Positions 44,689-53,758 of a DNA stretch of 64,000 bases are shown in pieces. How positions within the stretch are numbered: position 1 is the first letter of the stretch; every line of letters starts with the position of its first letter. A program made the position numbers and the translations under genes. The notes beneath the pieces are model-generated. The model made no database searches and was not told the DNA's origin. It saw only the letters and a list, made by a program, of their open reading frames with translations. The DNA comes from Mitsuaria sp. PDC51 (GTDB taxonomy: Bacteria > Pseudomonadota > Gammaproteobacteria > Burkholderiales > Burkholderiaceae_C). Where the stretch lies: contig NZ_FOZE01000001.1 in assembly GCF_900113225.1 (NCBI RefSeq), positions 1,364,001 through 1,428,000 of the forward strand. Reading direction: 5' to 3'.

Positions 44689-44694
44689 ATTATC
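44689..44694 (-). promoter_or_regulatory. Candidate -10 hexamer, leaderless-type, ribF
   Basis: On the minus strand, GATAAT is followed by cccggccc and the ATG at 44680. This is among the best matches of the set (five of six to TATAAT). Confidence 0.45.
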
Positions 44695-44714
44695 TGCCGG
44701 CCGGGCGCCGCCCG

Positions 44715-46631
44715 TCAGGCCGCGGCGGCGGCCGGTGGTGCGGCTTGCGCCGAGGGCGAGGCCGCCGGGCCACGCAGGTGCTGCGTGACGACGGCCAGCA
44801 GCTCGTCGATCTCGAACGGCTTCACCAGGTAGCCGTCCATGCCGCTGGCCAGGCAGCGGGCCCGGTCGTCGTCGATGGCGCTGGCGGTCAGCGCGACCAC
44901 CGGCGTGCGCGGCAGCAGCCGGCGCGCCTCCTCCTGGCGCCAGGCGACGGTGGCCGCATAGCCGTCGAGCTCCGGCATCTGGCAGTCCATCAGCACCAGG
45001 TCGAAACGCTGCGCGCGCAGCTGATCGAGCGCGTCGCGGCCGTGTTCCGCCGGCGTCACGCGCAGGCCGCAGCGCTCCAGCATGGTCGTGGCGACAAGCA
45101 GGTTGACCGGGCTGTCGTCGACCAGCAGCACGCGGCCTTCGAGCCGCGGCAGCGGCGCCGCGGTCGAGGCCGCGGGCTCGGTCGATGCGGCGGGCGCGTC
45201 CGATCCAGGCAGTGCGGCGGACGGGGCGAGCGCCGTCGAGGACGGCGCCGGGGAGACCACCTGCAGCGGCAGGGTGAACTCGAACACCGAGCCCTGGCCG
45301 GGCGCCGATGCGCAGCGCAGGTCGCCGCCCATCGCGCGCGCCAGTTCGCGCGAGATCGTCAGCCCCAGCCCCGCGCCATCGCGGCGCGCGCGGTGGTCGC
45401 CGGCGCGGCCGGCCTGCTCGAACGGGGCGAAGATGCGCTCGAGCTGGTCCGCCGGGATGCCGTCGCCGGTGTCCTTGACCGCGAAGCGCAGCAGCGTGCC
45501 CGCGCGCATGTCCAGCACCGACGAGACCTCGACGTCGACGCTGCCCCGGTCGGTGAACTTGATCGCGTTGCCGACCAGGTTGTGCAGCACCTGCTGGATG
45601 CGCGAGGCATCGCCCATCGCGCGCGCCGGCAGCTGCGGCGCGACGGTCAGCGAGAAGGCCAGGCCCTTGGCGCGCGCCGTCTCGCCCAGCAGGCGGCCGA
45701 CGTCGCCGGCGACCTCGCGCAGGTCGAAGGGGCGGGCCTCGACGACCAGCTTGCCCGACTCGATGCGCGCCAGGTCCAGGATGTCGTTGACCAGCGTCAT
45801 CAGGTGGCGGCCGGAGCGGCGCACGATCTCCACCTGCTCGCGCTGCTGCGGGCTGAGTTCGCCGCGCTCCAGCAGCTGGGCCATGCCGATGATGCCGTTC
45901 AGCGGCGTGCGGATCTCATGGCTCATCACCGCGACGAAGCGGCTCTTGCTGCTGCTGGTTTCCTCCGCCGCGTCCAGCGCGAGGCGGCGCTGCTCGGCCA
46001 GCCGGGCCTGCTCGAAGCGCAGCCGCAGCAGCTCCAGCGTGCGCGCCTCGATGCGGCGCGACTCGAGCACCGTCAGCAGCCAGAACATCGTCAGCCCACC
46101 GGCGCTGAGCCAGCCGGTGGTGCCGCCCTGCAGCGCCAGGCGGATCGCCAGCGGCGCGATCACCAGCGAGGCGAACAGCGCCTGCCCGCGCGCCCAGTGG
46201 CCCAGCGACACCATGGTGAAGGCGACCAGGCCGACCAGGGTGGTCATGACCGCGCCGTCGATCTCCGGCAGGTTGGGCGTGGCGAAGAGGGCGCCGATCA
46301 CGCCCCAGGCCAGGCCGTCCAGCCCCAGGCCGACGAGGTAGCGCCGCTCCCGGCCCGGCGAGGCGCGCTCGGCCAGCGGCAGCCGCAGGAAGCTGCGGGC
46401 TTCCAGCGCGCGCCAGGCCGAGATGCCCCAGCGCGCCGCCAGCCAGCCGAGCAGGTCCACGGCCGGCAGGTGCGACCACAGCAGCGCCACCGGCAGCAGG
46501 CTGAACAGCCCGCCGACGCAGGCCGGCATCGCCACGCGCGCCTGCAGGCTGGTCAGGCGTTCCGCCCGCACCTGCATGGCCACGCTGGCGCCGCCAGGAT
46601 CCCCGTGATGTTTGATTTCAGGCACTCCCAT
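44715..46631 (-). CDS. Membrane-bound hybrid histidine kinase with C-terminal receiver
   Basis: 638 residues. About six helices in the N-terminal 180 residues (for example VALLWSHLPAVDLLGWLAAR, GVIGALFATPNLPEIDG, FASLVIAPLAIRLALQG) form a membrane sensor of unknown ligand. HisKA is FVAVMSHEIRTPLNGIIG, and the ATPase shows NLVGNAIKFTDRGSV, DTGDGIP and GAGLGLTISREL. An Ala/Ser/Pro linker leads to a receiver (VLLVDDSPVNLLVATTML, LMDCQMPELDG, LVKPFEIDELL). The start is uncertain: 46631 is used, but 46577 (MQVRAERL) is also possible. No partner regulator is adjacent. Confidence 0.85.
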   Translation of the reverse strand: MGVPEIKHHGDPGGASVAMQVRAERLTSLQARVAMPACVGGLFSLLPVALLWSHLPAVDLLGWLAARWGISAWRALEARSFLRLPLAERASPGRERRYLVGLGLDGLAWGVIGALFATPNLPEIDGAVMTTLVGLVAFTMVSLGHWARGQALFASLVIAPLAIRLALQGGTTGWLSAGGLTMFWLLTVLESRRIEARTLELLRLRFEQARLAEQRRLALDAAEETSSSKSRFVAVMSHEIRTPLNGIIGMAQLLERGELSPQQREQVEIVRRSGRHLMTLVNDILDLARIESGKLVVEARPFDLREVAGDVGRLLGETARAKGLAFSLTVAPQLPARAMGDASRIQQVLHNLVGNAIKFTDRGSVDVEVSSVLDMRAGTLLRFAVKDTGDGIPADQLERIFAPFEQAGRAGDHRARRDGAGLGLTISRELARAMGGDLRCASAPGQGSVFEFTLPLQVVSPAPSSTALAPSAALPGSDAPAASTEPAASTAAPLPRLEGRVLLVDDSPVNLLVATTMLERCGLRVTPAEHGRDALDQLRAQRFDLVLMDCQMPELDGYAATVAWRQEEARRLLPRTPVVALTASAIDDDRARCLASGMDGYLVKPFEIDELLAVVTQHLRGPAASPSAQAAPPAAAAA

Positions 46632-46821
46632 ACGACCCGGCCGTCGAGGATTCCGGCCGACCGCCCTCCAGATCGGTGGCGCCGCTTCGCGGGCGGCGTC
46701 CAAGTGGGGCGTTTCTACCGAAGGTCGTGAGCGGCGAGGCTCGGGGACTTCCCGGGGACCGTCCGGTCCTCGTGCGCAGGCGCGGTGCCGGTGGGCGCCT
46801 GACGCCCATCCGGCTCGAGGT

Positions 46822-47619
46822 CTAGGCCGAAGCCGGTCCGGATCCTGATCCCGACGCCGGATCTGTCATCGCCAGTTCGCGTTGGTGCTCGTCGAGCCAG
46901 ATCCAGCCGCCGGACGGCAGCTCGGCCGGCAGGTCCAGCGCGCCGATGCGCTGGCGGTGCAGCGCCAGCACCCGGTTGCCGACCGCGGCGACCATGCGCT
47001 TGGCCTGGTGGTAGCGGCCCTCGGTGAGCGCCATCTGCAGGCGGCCGTCGGGCAGGCGCTCGGCGGACACGGCGCGCACCGGCTCCTCGGCCAGTTTGGG
47101 ATTGCGCTCCTCCAGCAGCACGCCCTCGACGAGGCGGCGCAGTTGGCCCTCGTCCAGCTCGGCCTTGCAGCTCGCCTGGTAGAGCTTGGGCACGTGGTAC
47201 TTCGGGCTGGTGAGCTTGTGCTGCAGCGGGCCGTCGTCGGTCAGCAGCAGCAGGCCGGTGGTGTCCTCGTCGAGCCGGCCCACCGGCTGGATGTCGCGGT
47301 TGCGCAGCGGCTCGGGCAGCAGCGAGAACACGCTCGGATGGTGGCTGGGCTTGCGCGAGCACTCGTAGCCCGCCGGCTTGTGCAGCAGGATCAGCGCCTT
47401 CTCGTGATACGGCCAGGCCTGGCCTTCGACCTCGAAGACCAGGCCGGTGGTGTCGAAGGCCTGCCGCGGGTCCTCGACGAGCTCGCCGGCGACCGACACC
47501 AGGCCGTGCTCGACCAGCGCCGCGCAATGCCGGCGGGTGCCGAAGCCCTGGCTGAAGAGGATCTGCGCGATGGCGACCGGCTTGGCGGCCTTGGCGGGGG
47601 TGGGGGAACTCGAACTCAT
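46822..47619 (-). CDS. rsuA: 16S rRNA pseudouridine-516 synthase RsuA-type
   Basis: 265 residues. An S4-like N-terminal domain (AIAQILFSQGFGTRRHCAAL) is followed by the catalytic PVGRLDEDTTGLLLLTDDG with its Asp, KPAGYECSRKPSHHPSVFSL and EGRYHQAKRMVAAVGNRVLA. The KPAGYECSRK block is typical of RsuA rather than RluB/RluE. The start has no ribosome binding site; GACAAT lies eight bases upstream. The C-terminal tail is Gly/Ser-rich. Confidence 0.9.
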   Translation of the reverse strand: MSSSSPTPAKAAKPVAIAQILFSQGFGTRRHCAALVEHGLVSVAGELVEDPRQAFDTTGLVFEVEGQAWPYHEKALILLHKPAGYECSRKPSHHPSVFSLLPEPLRNRDIQPVGRLDEDTTGLLLLTDDGPLQHKLTSPKYHVPKLYQASCKAELDEGQLRRLVEGVLLEERNPKLAEEPVRAVSAERLPDGRLQMALTEGRYHQAKRMVAAVGNRVLALHRQRIGALDLPAELPSGGWIWLDEHQRELAMTDPASGSGSGPASA

Positions 47620-47627
47620 GGGGCGGG

Positions 47628-47633
47628 ATTGTC
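47628..47633 (-). promoter_or_regulatory. Candidate -10 hexamer, leaderless-type, rsuA
   Basis: On the minus strand, GACAAT is followed by cccgcccc and the ATG at 47619. Hexamer and spacer are identical to those before 34420. Confidence 0.4.
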
Positions 47634-47670
47634 GCCGCGGCCGCGGGGCCGCCCGCCCTCCGGTCGTCCG

Positions 47671-48633
47671 TCAGCCCGGCCGGACCGCGTCCACCACGGC
47701 CCGGGCCACGACCTCGGCGGCCAGCGCGCCGAGCAACGTCATGTCGCCGTCGACCTCGGCGGCGCCGGTCGCCAGCGCGAACAGCACGTCGCCGTCCATC
47801 ACCGTGTGCACCGGCTGGATCGCGCGGGCCAGCCCGTCGTGCGCGATCTGCGCCAGCTTGGTCGCCTGGGGCTTGGTCAGGCGGGCATCGGTGGCGATGA
47901 GGCCGATCGTCGTCGCGCTGCCTTGCAGCGCGCGGCCGGGACGCTCGCCGTCCAGCAGGGCCTGAACCGTCGAGCAGGCGCGGCCGTCCGGGCCGCGCGG
48001 GCCGGCGAGCACCTGGCCGCCGCGCGGGTCGACGACGTCGCCCACCGCGTTCACCACGACCATCGCCGCCAGCGTCACCTCGCCCAGGCGCAGCGAGGCC
48101 ATGCCCAGGCCGCCGGGCATCGCGCGGTCCACGCCCAGCAACTTGCCCACCGTCGCGCCGGTGCCGGCGCCGACCGGGCCGCGCGCGTGCTCTGCCGCAG
48201 AGGCCGCATCGCAGGCCGCGCGGCCCGCGGCGGCATCCGGCGCGGTCGCCGCGTCGTGGCGCCACAGGTCGAAGATCACCGCCGCCGGCACGATGGGCAC
48301 GCGCACCTGGCCGACGGGGAAGCCGTGGCCGCGTTCGGCCAGCCAGCGCATCACGCCGTCCGCGGCCGCCAGGCCGAAGGCGCTGCCGCCGCTCAGCAGC
48401 AGCGCGTGGACCTGCTGGACCGTGTTCTCGGGACGCAGCAGGTCGGTCTCGCGCGTCCCGGGCGCGGCGCCGCGCACATCGACGCCGGCGGTCGCGCCGG
48501 CCTCGCACAGCACGACGCTGCAGCCGGTGGGCGCCGACGGATGGGTGTAGTGGCCGAGCTTCAGCCCGGCGACGTCGCACAGGCTGCCGGCGTCGGCGCG
48601 CTCGGCGCCGGCGGGGACGACCGGCTCGCTCAA
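47671..48633 (-). CDS. S58 (P1) family peptidase, NylC-like Ntn-hydrolase (TTG start)
   Basis: 320 residues. The N-terminal half has LLRPENTVQQVHALLLSGGS and AFGLAAADGVMRWLAERGHG, and PVGAGTGATVGKLLG. The mature C-terminal chain would begin near Thr241 in ATTIGLIATDARLTKPQATK, aligned with the nucleophile Thr of nylon hydrolase NylC. Members autocleave and act as aminopeptidases or amidases. The only start that avoids deep overlap with the upstream gene is TTG 48633, which overlaps that gene's stop as TTGA and suggests coupling. Substrate unknown. Confidence 0.8.
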   Translation of the reverse strand: MSEPVVPAGAERADAGSLCDVAGLKLGHYTHPSAPTGCSVVLCEAGATAGVDVRGAAPGTRETDLLRPENTVQQVHALLLSGGSAFGLAAADGVMRWLAERGHGFPVGQVRVPIVPAAVIFDLWRHDAATAPDAAAGRAACDAASAAEHARGPVGAGTGATVGKLLGVDRAMPGGLGMASLRLGEVTLAAMVVVNAVGDVVDPRGGQVLAGPRGPDGRACSTVQALLDGERPGRALQGSATTIGLIATDARLTKPQATKLAQIAHDGLARAIQPVHTVMDGDVLFALATGAAEVDGDMTLLGALAAEVVARAVVDAVRPG

Positions 48634-49211
48634 GGCTTGCCGCCCTGGCTCGGCCCCTGAGGCTGCGGTTGCGGCTTGAGGCTGCCGCAGTCGGCGCCGA
48701 GGTAGCGCGCCTCGCCGGTGGAGCGCAGCACCTCGGTCTTGCCGTCGCGCTGCACGCGGACCTCGCTCCTGGTCCGGTAATGGTCGGTGCCCAGGAAGGT
48801 GATTTCGTTCGTGCCCTCGGACGCGGGGTTGGTGCAGCGGAAGTTGACCAGCATCCGGTCGCCGGTGCGCTTGCTGTCGTGCTCGCACTTGCCTTCGGTC
48901 TTCGGGATGCCGGCGCGGTCCGCCTGTTCCCGCGTCACGCAGGACTTGAGCGTCAGCTCGCCGCCCTGGAAGTTCATGCTGACGCCGTTCTTCGACATCA
49001 TCGATTCCAGCTGCTTGCGCTGCTCCGGCGGCAGCGCGGCCATCTGCTTCTGCATCTGCTCCATCTGCGCCTGGCGCTGCGGATCGAGCTCGGGCTTCTG
49101 CTTGATCTCCCACAGCCCGGGCTTGAAATCCTGGGCGGCGGCGGTCATCGCCGCGCCGGCCAGCAGCAGGCCGGCGAGGCAGGAGGCGGCGGCGGAGGTC
49201 GCGTTCGACAT
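48630..49211 (-). CDS. DUF3617 secreted protein
   Basis: 193 residues. A signal peptide (SCLAGLLLAGAAMTAAAQDF) is followed by FKPGLWEIKQKPELDPQ, a Met/Gln-rich helix, and a beta domain with SCVTREQADRAG and TNEITFLGTDHYRTRSEVRV. This matches DUF3617, periplasmic proteins of unknown function common in betaproteobacteria. An AGGGAG-type site precedes ATG 49211. Its stop overlaps the peptidase TTG start. The C-terminal tail is Pro/Gln-rich. Confidence 0.85.
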   Translation of the reverse strand: MSNATSAAASCLAGLLLAGAAMTAAAQDFKPGLWEIKQKPELDPQRQAQMEQMQKQMAALPPEQRKQLESMMSKNGVSMNFQGGELTLKSCVTREQADRAGIPKTEGKCEHDSKRTGDRMLVNFRCTNPASEGTNEITFLGTDHYRTRSEVRVQRDGKTEVLRSTGEARYLGADCGSLKPQPQPQGPSQGGKP

Positions 49212-49281
49212 GGCGTTCTCCCTGCTGCGAAGGCAGCGAGGCTCGCCGAGTGTAGGGGCCGCCGCCGGGCGGTGTCAGGTG

Positions 49282-50403
49282 TCAGGCGAAGACGCCGGCC
49301 GTGTCCTGCATGCGGCGGCTGACCTCGCCCAGGTGATGCAGCGAATCGCCGTACTGCATCTCCATGAGCGTGAGCCGCTTGAAGTAATGGCTGCCGACAT
49401 ACTCGTCGGTCACGCCGATGCCGCCATGCAGCTGGATGCACTGCTGGCCGACGAAGCGCATCGCCTGGCCGAGCTGCACCTTGGCCTGCGAAACCGCGCG
49501 GCGGCGTGCCTCGGCTGGCTCGCCCAGCTTGAGCGTGGCGAAGTAGCTCATCGAGCGCGCCAGCTCCAGCTGCATCTTGATGTCGGCCATGCGATGGCGC
49601 AGCGCCTGGAAGCTGGCGATGGCGACGCCGAACTGCTTGCGCGTGTTCAGGTATTCCGCCGTCAGCGCGACGAAGCGGTCCATCGCGCCGACCGCCTCCG
49701 CCGCCTGCGCCGCGATGGCGATGTCGACGGCGTGTTCCAGCACCGCAAGGCCACGATCGGGACCGACCAGCAGCGTGGCGGGCGTGTCCTGCAGCGTCAG
49801 CTCGGCGGCGCGCGAGCCGTCGTGCAGCGCATAACCGCGCAGCGCGACGCCGGCAGCCTCCTTGGCGACCAGGTACAGCGCGATGCCCGCGTCGGCGCCG
49901 CCGGCGCGCGCCGGCACGATGAAGGCGTCGGCCGTGTCGCCGGCCGGCACCACGCTCTTCAGGCCGGTGAGCCGGTGATCCGCCGTGGCCAGCGTGTCGC
50001 AGACCTCGAGCCGGTAGCGCGCGCGGCGCTCCTGGTGCGCGAGCACGACCAGCGCCTCGCCGCCCGCGATGCGCGGCAGCCACTCGCCCTGCGCGTCCTC
50101 GCCGGACTGCGCCAGCACCGCCGGCGCGACCAGCCCGCCCTGCGCATACGGCTCCATCACCAGGCCGCGGCCCAGTTCCTCCATGACGACCATCGCCTCG
50201 ACCGGGCCGAAGCCCAGGCCGCCGTGGGCCTCGGGCACCGCCAGCGCGGTCAGGCCCAGGCCGGCCAGGGCGTTCCAGACCTCGCGCGAGAAGCCGCCCG
50301 CGCGGACGATCGCGCGGCGCTGCTCGAAGCCGTAATCCTTGTCGACGTAGCGCCGCACCGCGTCGCGCAGCGAGTTCTGGTCTTCGGTGAAATCGAAATC
50401 CAT
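49282..50403 (-). CDS. pimD: Acyl-CoA dehydrogenase, PimD-like (pimeloyl-CoA dehydrogenase small subunit type)
   Basis: 373 residues. MDFDFTEDQNSLRDAVRRYV, GLGLTALAVPEAHGGLGFGP and VEAMVVMEELGRGLVMEPYA resemble PimD of pimeloyl-CoA dehydrogenase. The C-terminal helical domain (EYLNTRKQFGVAIASFQALR, QLHGGIGVTDEYVGSHYFKR) is complete. PimC/PimD enzymes introduce a double bond in dicarboxylyl-CoA or other acyl-CoA esters. It lies 15 bases after the large-subunit gene, so the two form one operon. An AGGAG precedes the ATG. Real substrate not proven. Confidence 0.8.
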   Translation of the reverse strand: MDFDFTEDQNSLRDAVRRYVDKDYGFEQRRAIVRAGGFSREVWNALAGLGLTALAVPEAHGGLGFGPVEAMVVMEELGRGLVMEPYAQGGLVAPAVLAQSGEDAQGEWLPRIAGGEALVVLAHQERRARYRLEVCDTLATADHRLTGLKSVVPAGDTADAFIVPARAGGADAGIALYLVAKEAAGVALRGYALHDGSRAAELTLQDTPATLLVGPDRGLAVLEHAVDIAIAAQAAEAVGAMDRFVALTAEYLNTRKQFGVAIASFQALRHRMADIKMQLELARSMSYFATLKLGEPAEARRRAVSQAKVQLGQAMRFVGQQCIQLHGGIGVTDEYVGSHYFKRLTLMEMQYGDSLHHLGEVSRRMQDTAGVFA

Positions 50404-50418
50404 GTCCTGTCTCCTGCC

Positions 50419-51609
50419 TCAGCCCAGCACGGTCTGCGCGACGATGTTGCGCTGCACCTCGTTGGAGCCGCCGTAGATCGTCGTCTTGCGATAGTTGAAG
50501 TAGTGGCTCGCGAGCGGCGCGCAATGGGCCGCGCCGACGTGGTCGCCCTGCCAGCCGGCCTCCATGGCCTCGTGGATGAAGGGCGTCGCGTAGGGGCCGG
50601 CGGCCAGCATCATCAGCTCGGTGTAGCGCTGCTGGATCTCGCTGCCGCGGATCTTCAGCAGCCCCGCCACGTCCAGCGACTGCTTGCCGCTGCTCTCGGC
50701 CGAGAGCACCCGCAGCACCATCATCTCCAGCGCGACGATGTCCACCTCCAGCAGCGCGATCTGGTCGCGGAAACGTGCGTCCTCGCGATCGCCGCCGAGC
50801 AGCCCTTCGGCCTTGGCGATGCGCTTGAGCCGCTCCAGCTCGCGCTTGGCGCGGTTCACGTCGGCGATGTTGGTGCGCTCGTGCGCGAGCAGGTACTTGG
50901 CGTAGGTCCAGCCCTTGTTCTCCTCGCCGACCAGGTTCTCCGCGGGGACCTCGACGTTGTCGAAGAACACCTCGTTCACCTCGTGCTCGCCGTCGAGCAT
51001 GATGATCGGCCGCACGGTCACGCCGGGCGACTTCATGTCGATCAGCAGGAAGGAGATGCCGGCCTGCGGCTTGACCGAGGCGTCGGTGCGCACGAGGCAG
51101 AAGATCCAGTCGCCGTACTGGCCCAGCGTGGTCCAGGTCTTCTGGCCGTTGACGATGTACTTGTCGCCCCGGCGCTCGGCGCGGGTCTTCACCGAGGCCA
51201 GGTCCGAGCCCGAGCCCGGTTCGCTGTAGCCCTGGCTCCACCAGACGTCGCCGCTCATGATCCCCGGGAGGTGGCGCTCCTGCTGCTCGCGCGAGCCGAA
51301 GGCCATGATCACCGGCGCCACCATCACCGGTCCGAAGGGCACCACGCGCGGCGCGCCGGCCAGGGCGCATTCCTCTTCGAAGAGATGGCGCTGCACCGCG
51401 TTCCAGCCCGGCCCGCCGAACTGCCTGGGCCAGGCCCAGCCGTGCCAGCCCTGCTTGCCCAGGATGCGGGCCCAGCGCTGCAGATCGTCCTTGTTAAGGC
51501 GCAGCGCGTTGTGCACCTTGTGGCTGATGTCCTGGGGCAGGTGCTCGGCCACCCAGCGGCGGATGTCGGCCCGGAAGGCCTGCTCCTCGGGCGTGAAGTT
51601 GAGGTCCAT
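50419..51609 (-). CDS. pimC: Acyl-CoA dehydrogenase, PimC-like (pimeloyl-CoA dehydrogenase large subunit type)
   Basis: 396 residues. MDLNFTPEEQAFRADIRRWV, GWAWPRQFGGPGWNAVQRHL, QGYSEPGSGSDLASVKTRAE and YGGSNEVQRNIVAQTVLG are FAD-dependent acyl-CoA dehydrogenase motifs in the PimC arrangement. Large and small subunits are expected to form a heterodimer, and electrons go to ETF. AGGAG before 51609 fixes the start over an in-frame extension to 51702. Transcribed divergently from the isoaspartyl peptidase gene, about 200 bases away. Confidence 0.82.
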   Translation of the reverse strand: MDLNFTPEEQAFRADIRRWVAEHLPQDISHKVHNALRLNKDDLQRWARILGKQGWHGWAWPRQFGGPGWNAVQRHLFEEECALAGAPRVVPFGPVMVAPVIMAFGSREQQERHLPGIMSGDVWWSQGYSEPGSGSDLASVKTRAERRGDKYIVNGQKTWTTLGQYGDWIFCLVRTDASVKPQAGISFLLIDMKSPGVTVRPIIMLDGEHEVNEVFFDNVEVPAENLVGEENKGWTYAKYLLAHERTNIADVNRAKRELERLKRIAKAEGLLGGDREDARFRDQIALLEVDIVALEMMVLRVLSAESSGKQSLDVAGLLKIRGSEIQQRYTELMMLAAGPYATPFIHEAMEAGWQGDHVGAAHCAPLASHYFNYRKTTIYGGSNEVQRNIVAQTVLG

Positions 51610-51806
51610 GCGTGTCTCCTGCGGTCTTCGATGTCGGGCCGGCGCTCTGGCGCGTGGTGGGCGCGGTCGGCGCTGTCGGTGAGCTGCGCGGGGTTTTAGC
51701 ACGAGCGTTCGCTTTTGCCCTGTCCCGACCGGGACAAGCCCAGGGACATGCCCGAGCCGCGCGAGAATGCGCGGCTTCCCGGTTCCCGCTCCGCCGCCGC
51801 CACGCC

Positions 51807-52826
51807 ATGACCGCTGCCTTCCCGACCGCCCTGCCGCGCCCCGTGCTCGCCCTCCATGGCGGCGCCGGAACCATCCGCCGCGACCGCATGAGCGCCGCGA
51901 TGGAAGCGGCCTACCGCGCCGCGCTGACGGCGATCCTGGCCGACGGCGCCCGGCAGCTCGCGCGCGGCGACGCGGCGATGGACGTCGCGGTCGAGGCGGT
52001 GCGCCGGCTCGAGGAGTGCGAGCTTTTCAACGCTGGCAAGGGCGCGGTCTACACCGCCGACGAGCGCCATGAACTGGACGCCAGCGTGATGGACGGGCGC
52101 GACCGCGCGGCGGGCGCGGTCGCCGGCGTGACGCGGGTGCGCAACCCGGTGCTCGCGGCGCGCGCGGTGATGGACCACAGCGGCCATGTGCTGCTGATCG
52201 GCCCGGCCGCCGAGACCTTCGCGTTCGACCAGGGCCTGGAGCGCGTCGCGCCGACCTGGTTCGGCACGCCGCAGCGCCTGGCGCAGCTGCGGCAGGCGAG
52301 GGCGCTCGCACAGGGGCAGGTGCTCGATCACGACGGGCAGTCGGCCATGGCGGCCGATGCGCAGGCCGCCGCGCCGGAGCCGGGCGGCCCGATCGACGAC
52401 CGGACCAAGTTCGGCACCGTCGGCGCGGTCGTGCGCGACGCCGCCGGCCACCTGGCCGCCGCGACCTCCACCGGCGGCATGACCAACAAGCGGCCGGGGC
52501 GCGTGGGCGATTCGCCGATCCCGGGCGCGGGCTGCTATGCCGACGATCGCAGCGTGGCGGTCTCGTGCACCGGCACGGGCGAGGCCTTCATCCGCGCCGC
52601 CGCCGCGCACGAGGTGGGCGCGCTGATGCGCATCGGCGGACTGCCGCTGGCCGAGGCCTGCGCGCGCGTCGTCTTCGACGAGCTGCCCCAGGTCGGCGGC
52701 GACGGCGGCCTGATCGCCGTCGACGGGCTGGGCAATGTCTGGCTGGGCTTCAACACCGAGGGCATGTACCGCGGCTGGGTCGAGGCCGGCGGCGAGCCGC
52801 TCGTGGGCATCTACCGCGACGAATGA
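51807..52826 (+). CDS. iaaA: Isoaspartyl peptidase / plant-type L-asparaginase
   Basis: 339 residues. Ntn-hydrolase with the self-processing site before Thr204 in KFGTVGAVVRD; ALHGGAGTIRRDRMS, LFNAGKGAVYTADERHELDA and ATSTGGMTNKRPGRVGDSPI are conserved. It splits isoaspartyl dipeptides and L-asparagine. The linker before Thr204 is long and Ala/Gln-rich, as usual. ATG 51807 gives the normal N-terminus. The stop overlaps the DMT start (ATGA). Confidence 0.92.
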   Translation: MTAAFPTALPRPVLALHGGAGTIRRDRMSAAMEAAYRAALTAILADGARQLARGDAAMDVAVEAVRRLEECELFNAGKGAVYTADERHELDASVMDGRDRAAGAVAGVTRVRNPVLAARAVMDHSGHVLLIGPAAETFAFDQGLERVAPTWFGTPQRLAQLRQARALAQGQVLDHDGQSAMAADAQAAAPEPGGPIDDRTKFGTVGAVVRDAAGHLAAATSTGGMTNKRPGRVGDSPIPGAGCYADDRSVAVSCTGTGEAFIRAAAAHEVGALMRIGGLPLAEACARVVFDELPQVGGDGGLIAVDGLGNVWLGFNTEGMYRGWVEAGGEPLVGIYRDE

Positions 52827-53758
52827 CGCGCCCGCGCCTGGAACGACCGATGCGCCATCGATCCGCCGTCCTGCTGATGCTGCTGGTGACGCTGCTGTGG
52901 AGCAGCGCCGGCGCGGTGTCGCGCCACCTGGACTCGGCGCGCGGCTTCGAAGTGACCTTCTGGCGCAGCGCCTTCAACGCGCTGGCGCTGACGCTGCTGC
53001 TGCCGATGCTGCGCGGGCGCGACTACTGGCGCCAGGCGCTGCCGCGGCTGCGGTGCTCGCCGTCGGTGCTGGGCTCGGGCCTGTGCTGGGCGGTGATGTA
53101 CACCGCCTTCATGCTGGCGCTGACGATGACCGGCGTGGCCAACGTGCTGGTGACGATGGCACTGGGGCCCTTGCTGACGGCGCTGTTCGCGCGCGTGTTC
53201 CTGCATCAGCGCCTGGCGGCGCGGACCTGGGTCGCGATCTGGATCGCGAGCGCCGGCATCGCCTGGATGTTCGCGAGCGAGATGCGCGCCGGCGCCCACG
53301 CCTGGCTGGGCATGGGCGTGGCGCTGGCCGTGCCGGTGGCGGCGGCGAGCAACTGGACGCTGCTGCAGGCGCGGGCCGGCGACGGCGCGACGGACCTGCT
53401 GCCGGCCGTGTGGCTGGGCGCGATGCTGTCGGCCGCCGCGACGCTGCCGCTGGCCTGGCCCTTCGAGGCCTCCGGCCGCGACCTGCTGCTGCTGGCCGGG
53501 CTGGGCGTGTTCCAGCTCGCCGTGCCCTGCCTGATCGTCGTGCGCCTGACGCGGGTGCTGCCGGCGGCGGAGGTGGCGCTGCTGGGCCTGATGGAAGTGC
53601 TGCTGGGGGTGCTCTGGGCCTGGCTGATCGCGGGGGAGGCGCCGTCCCCGGCGGCGCTGCTCGGCGGTGTTATGGTGCTGGCCGCGTTGATTGGCAATGA
53701 GCTGCTGGGCGCCTGGCGCCGCCCGGCCGCTTCCAAGAGTGGAGAGATGTCGTTGTGA
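52823..53758 (+). CDS. DMT-superfamily (EamA) permease
   Basis: 311 residues with ten helices. LLMLLVTLLWSSAGAVSRHL opens the first EamA repeat, and GLGVFQLAVPCLIVVRLTRV, EVALLGLMEVLLGVLWAWLI closes the second. ATG 52823 overlaps the asparaginase stop; ATG 52850 is also possible. Its stop overlaps the GTG of the next gene, so three genes (peptidase, permease, hydrolase) are tightly coupled. Export of an amino acid or peptide breakdown product is plausible but unproven. Confidence 0.84.
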   Translation: MTRPRLERPMRHRSAVLLMLLVTLLWSSAGAVSRHLDSARGFEVTFWRSAFNALALTLLLPMLRGRDYWRQALPRLRCSPSVLGSGLCWAVMYTAFMLALTMTGVANVLVTMALGPLLTALFARVFLHQRLAARTWVAIWIASAGIAWMFASEMRAGAHAWLGMGVALAVPVAAASNWTLLQARAGDGATDLLPAVWLGAMLSAAATLPLAWPFEASGRDLLLLAGLGVFQLAVPCLIVVRLTRVLPAAEVALLGLMEVLLGVLWAWLIAGEAPSPAALLGGVMVLAALIGNELLGAWRRPAASKSGEMSL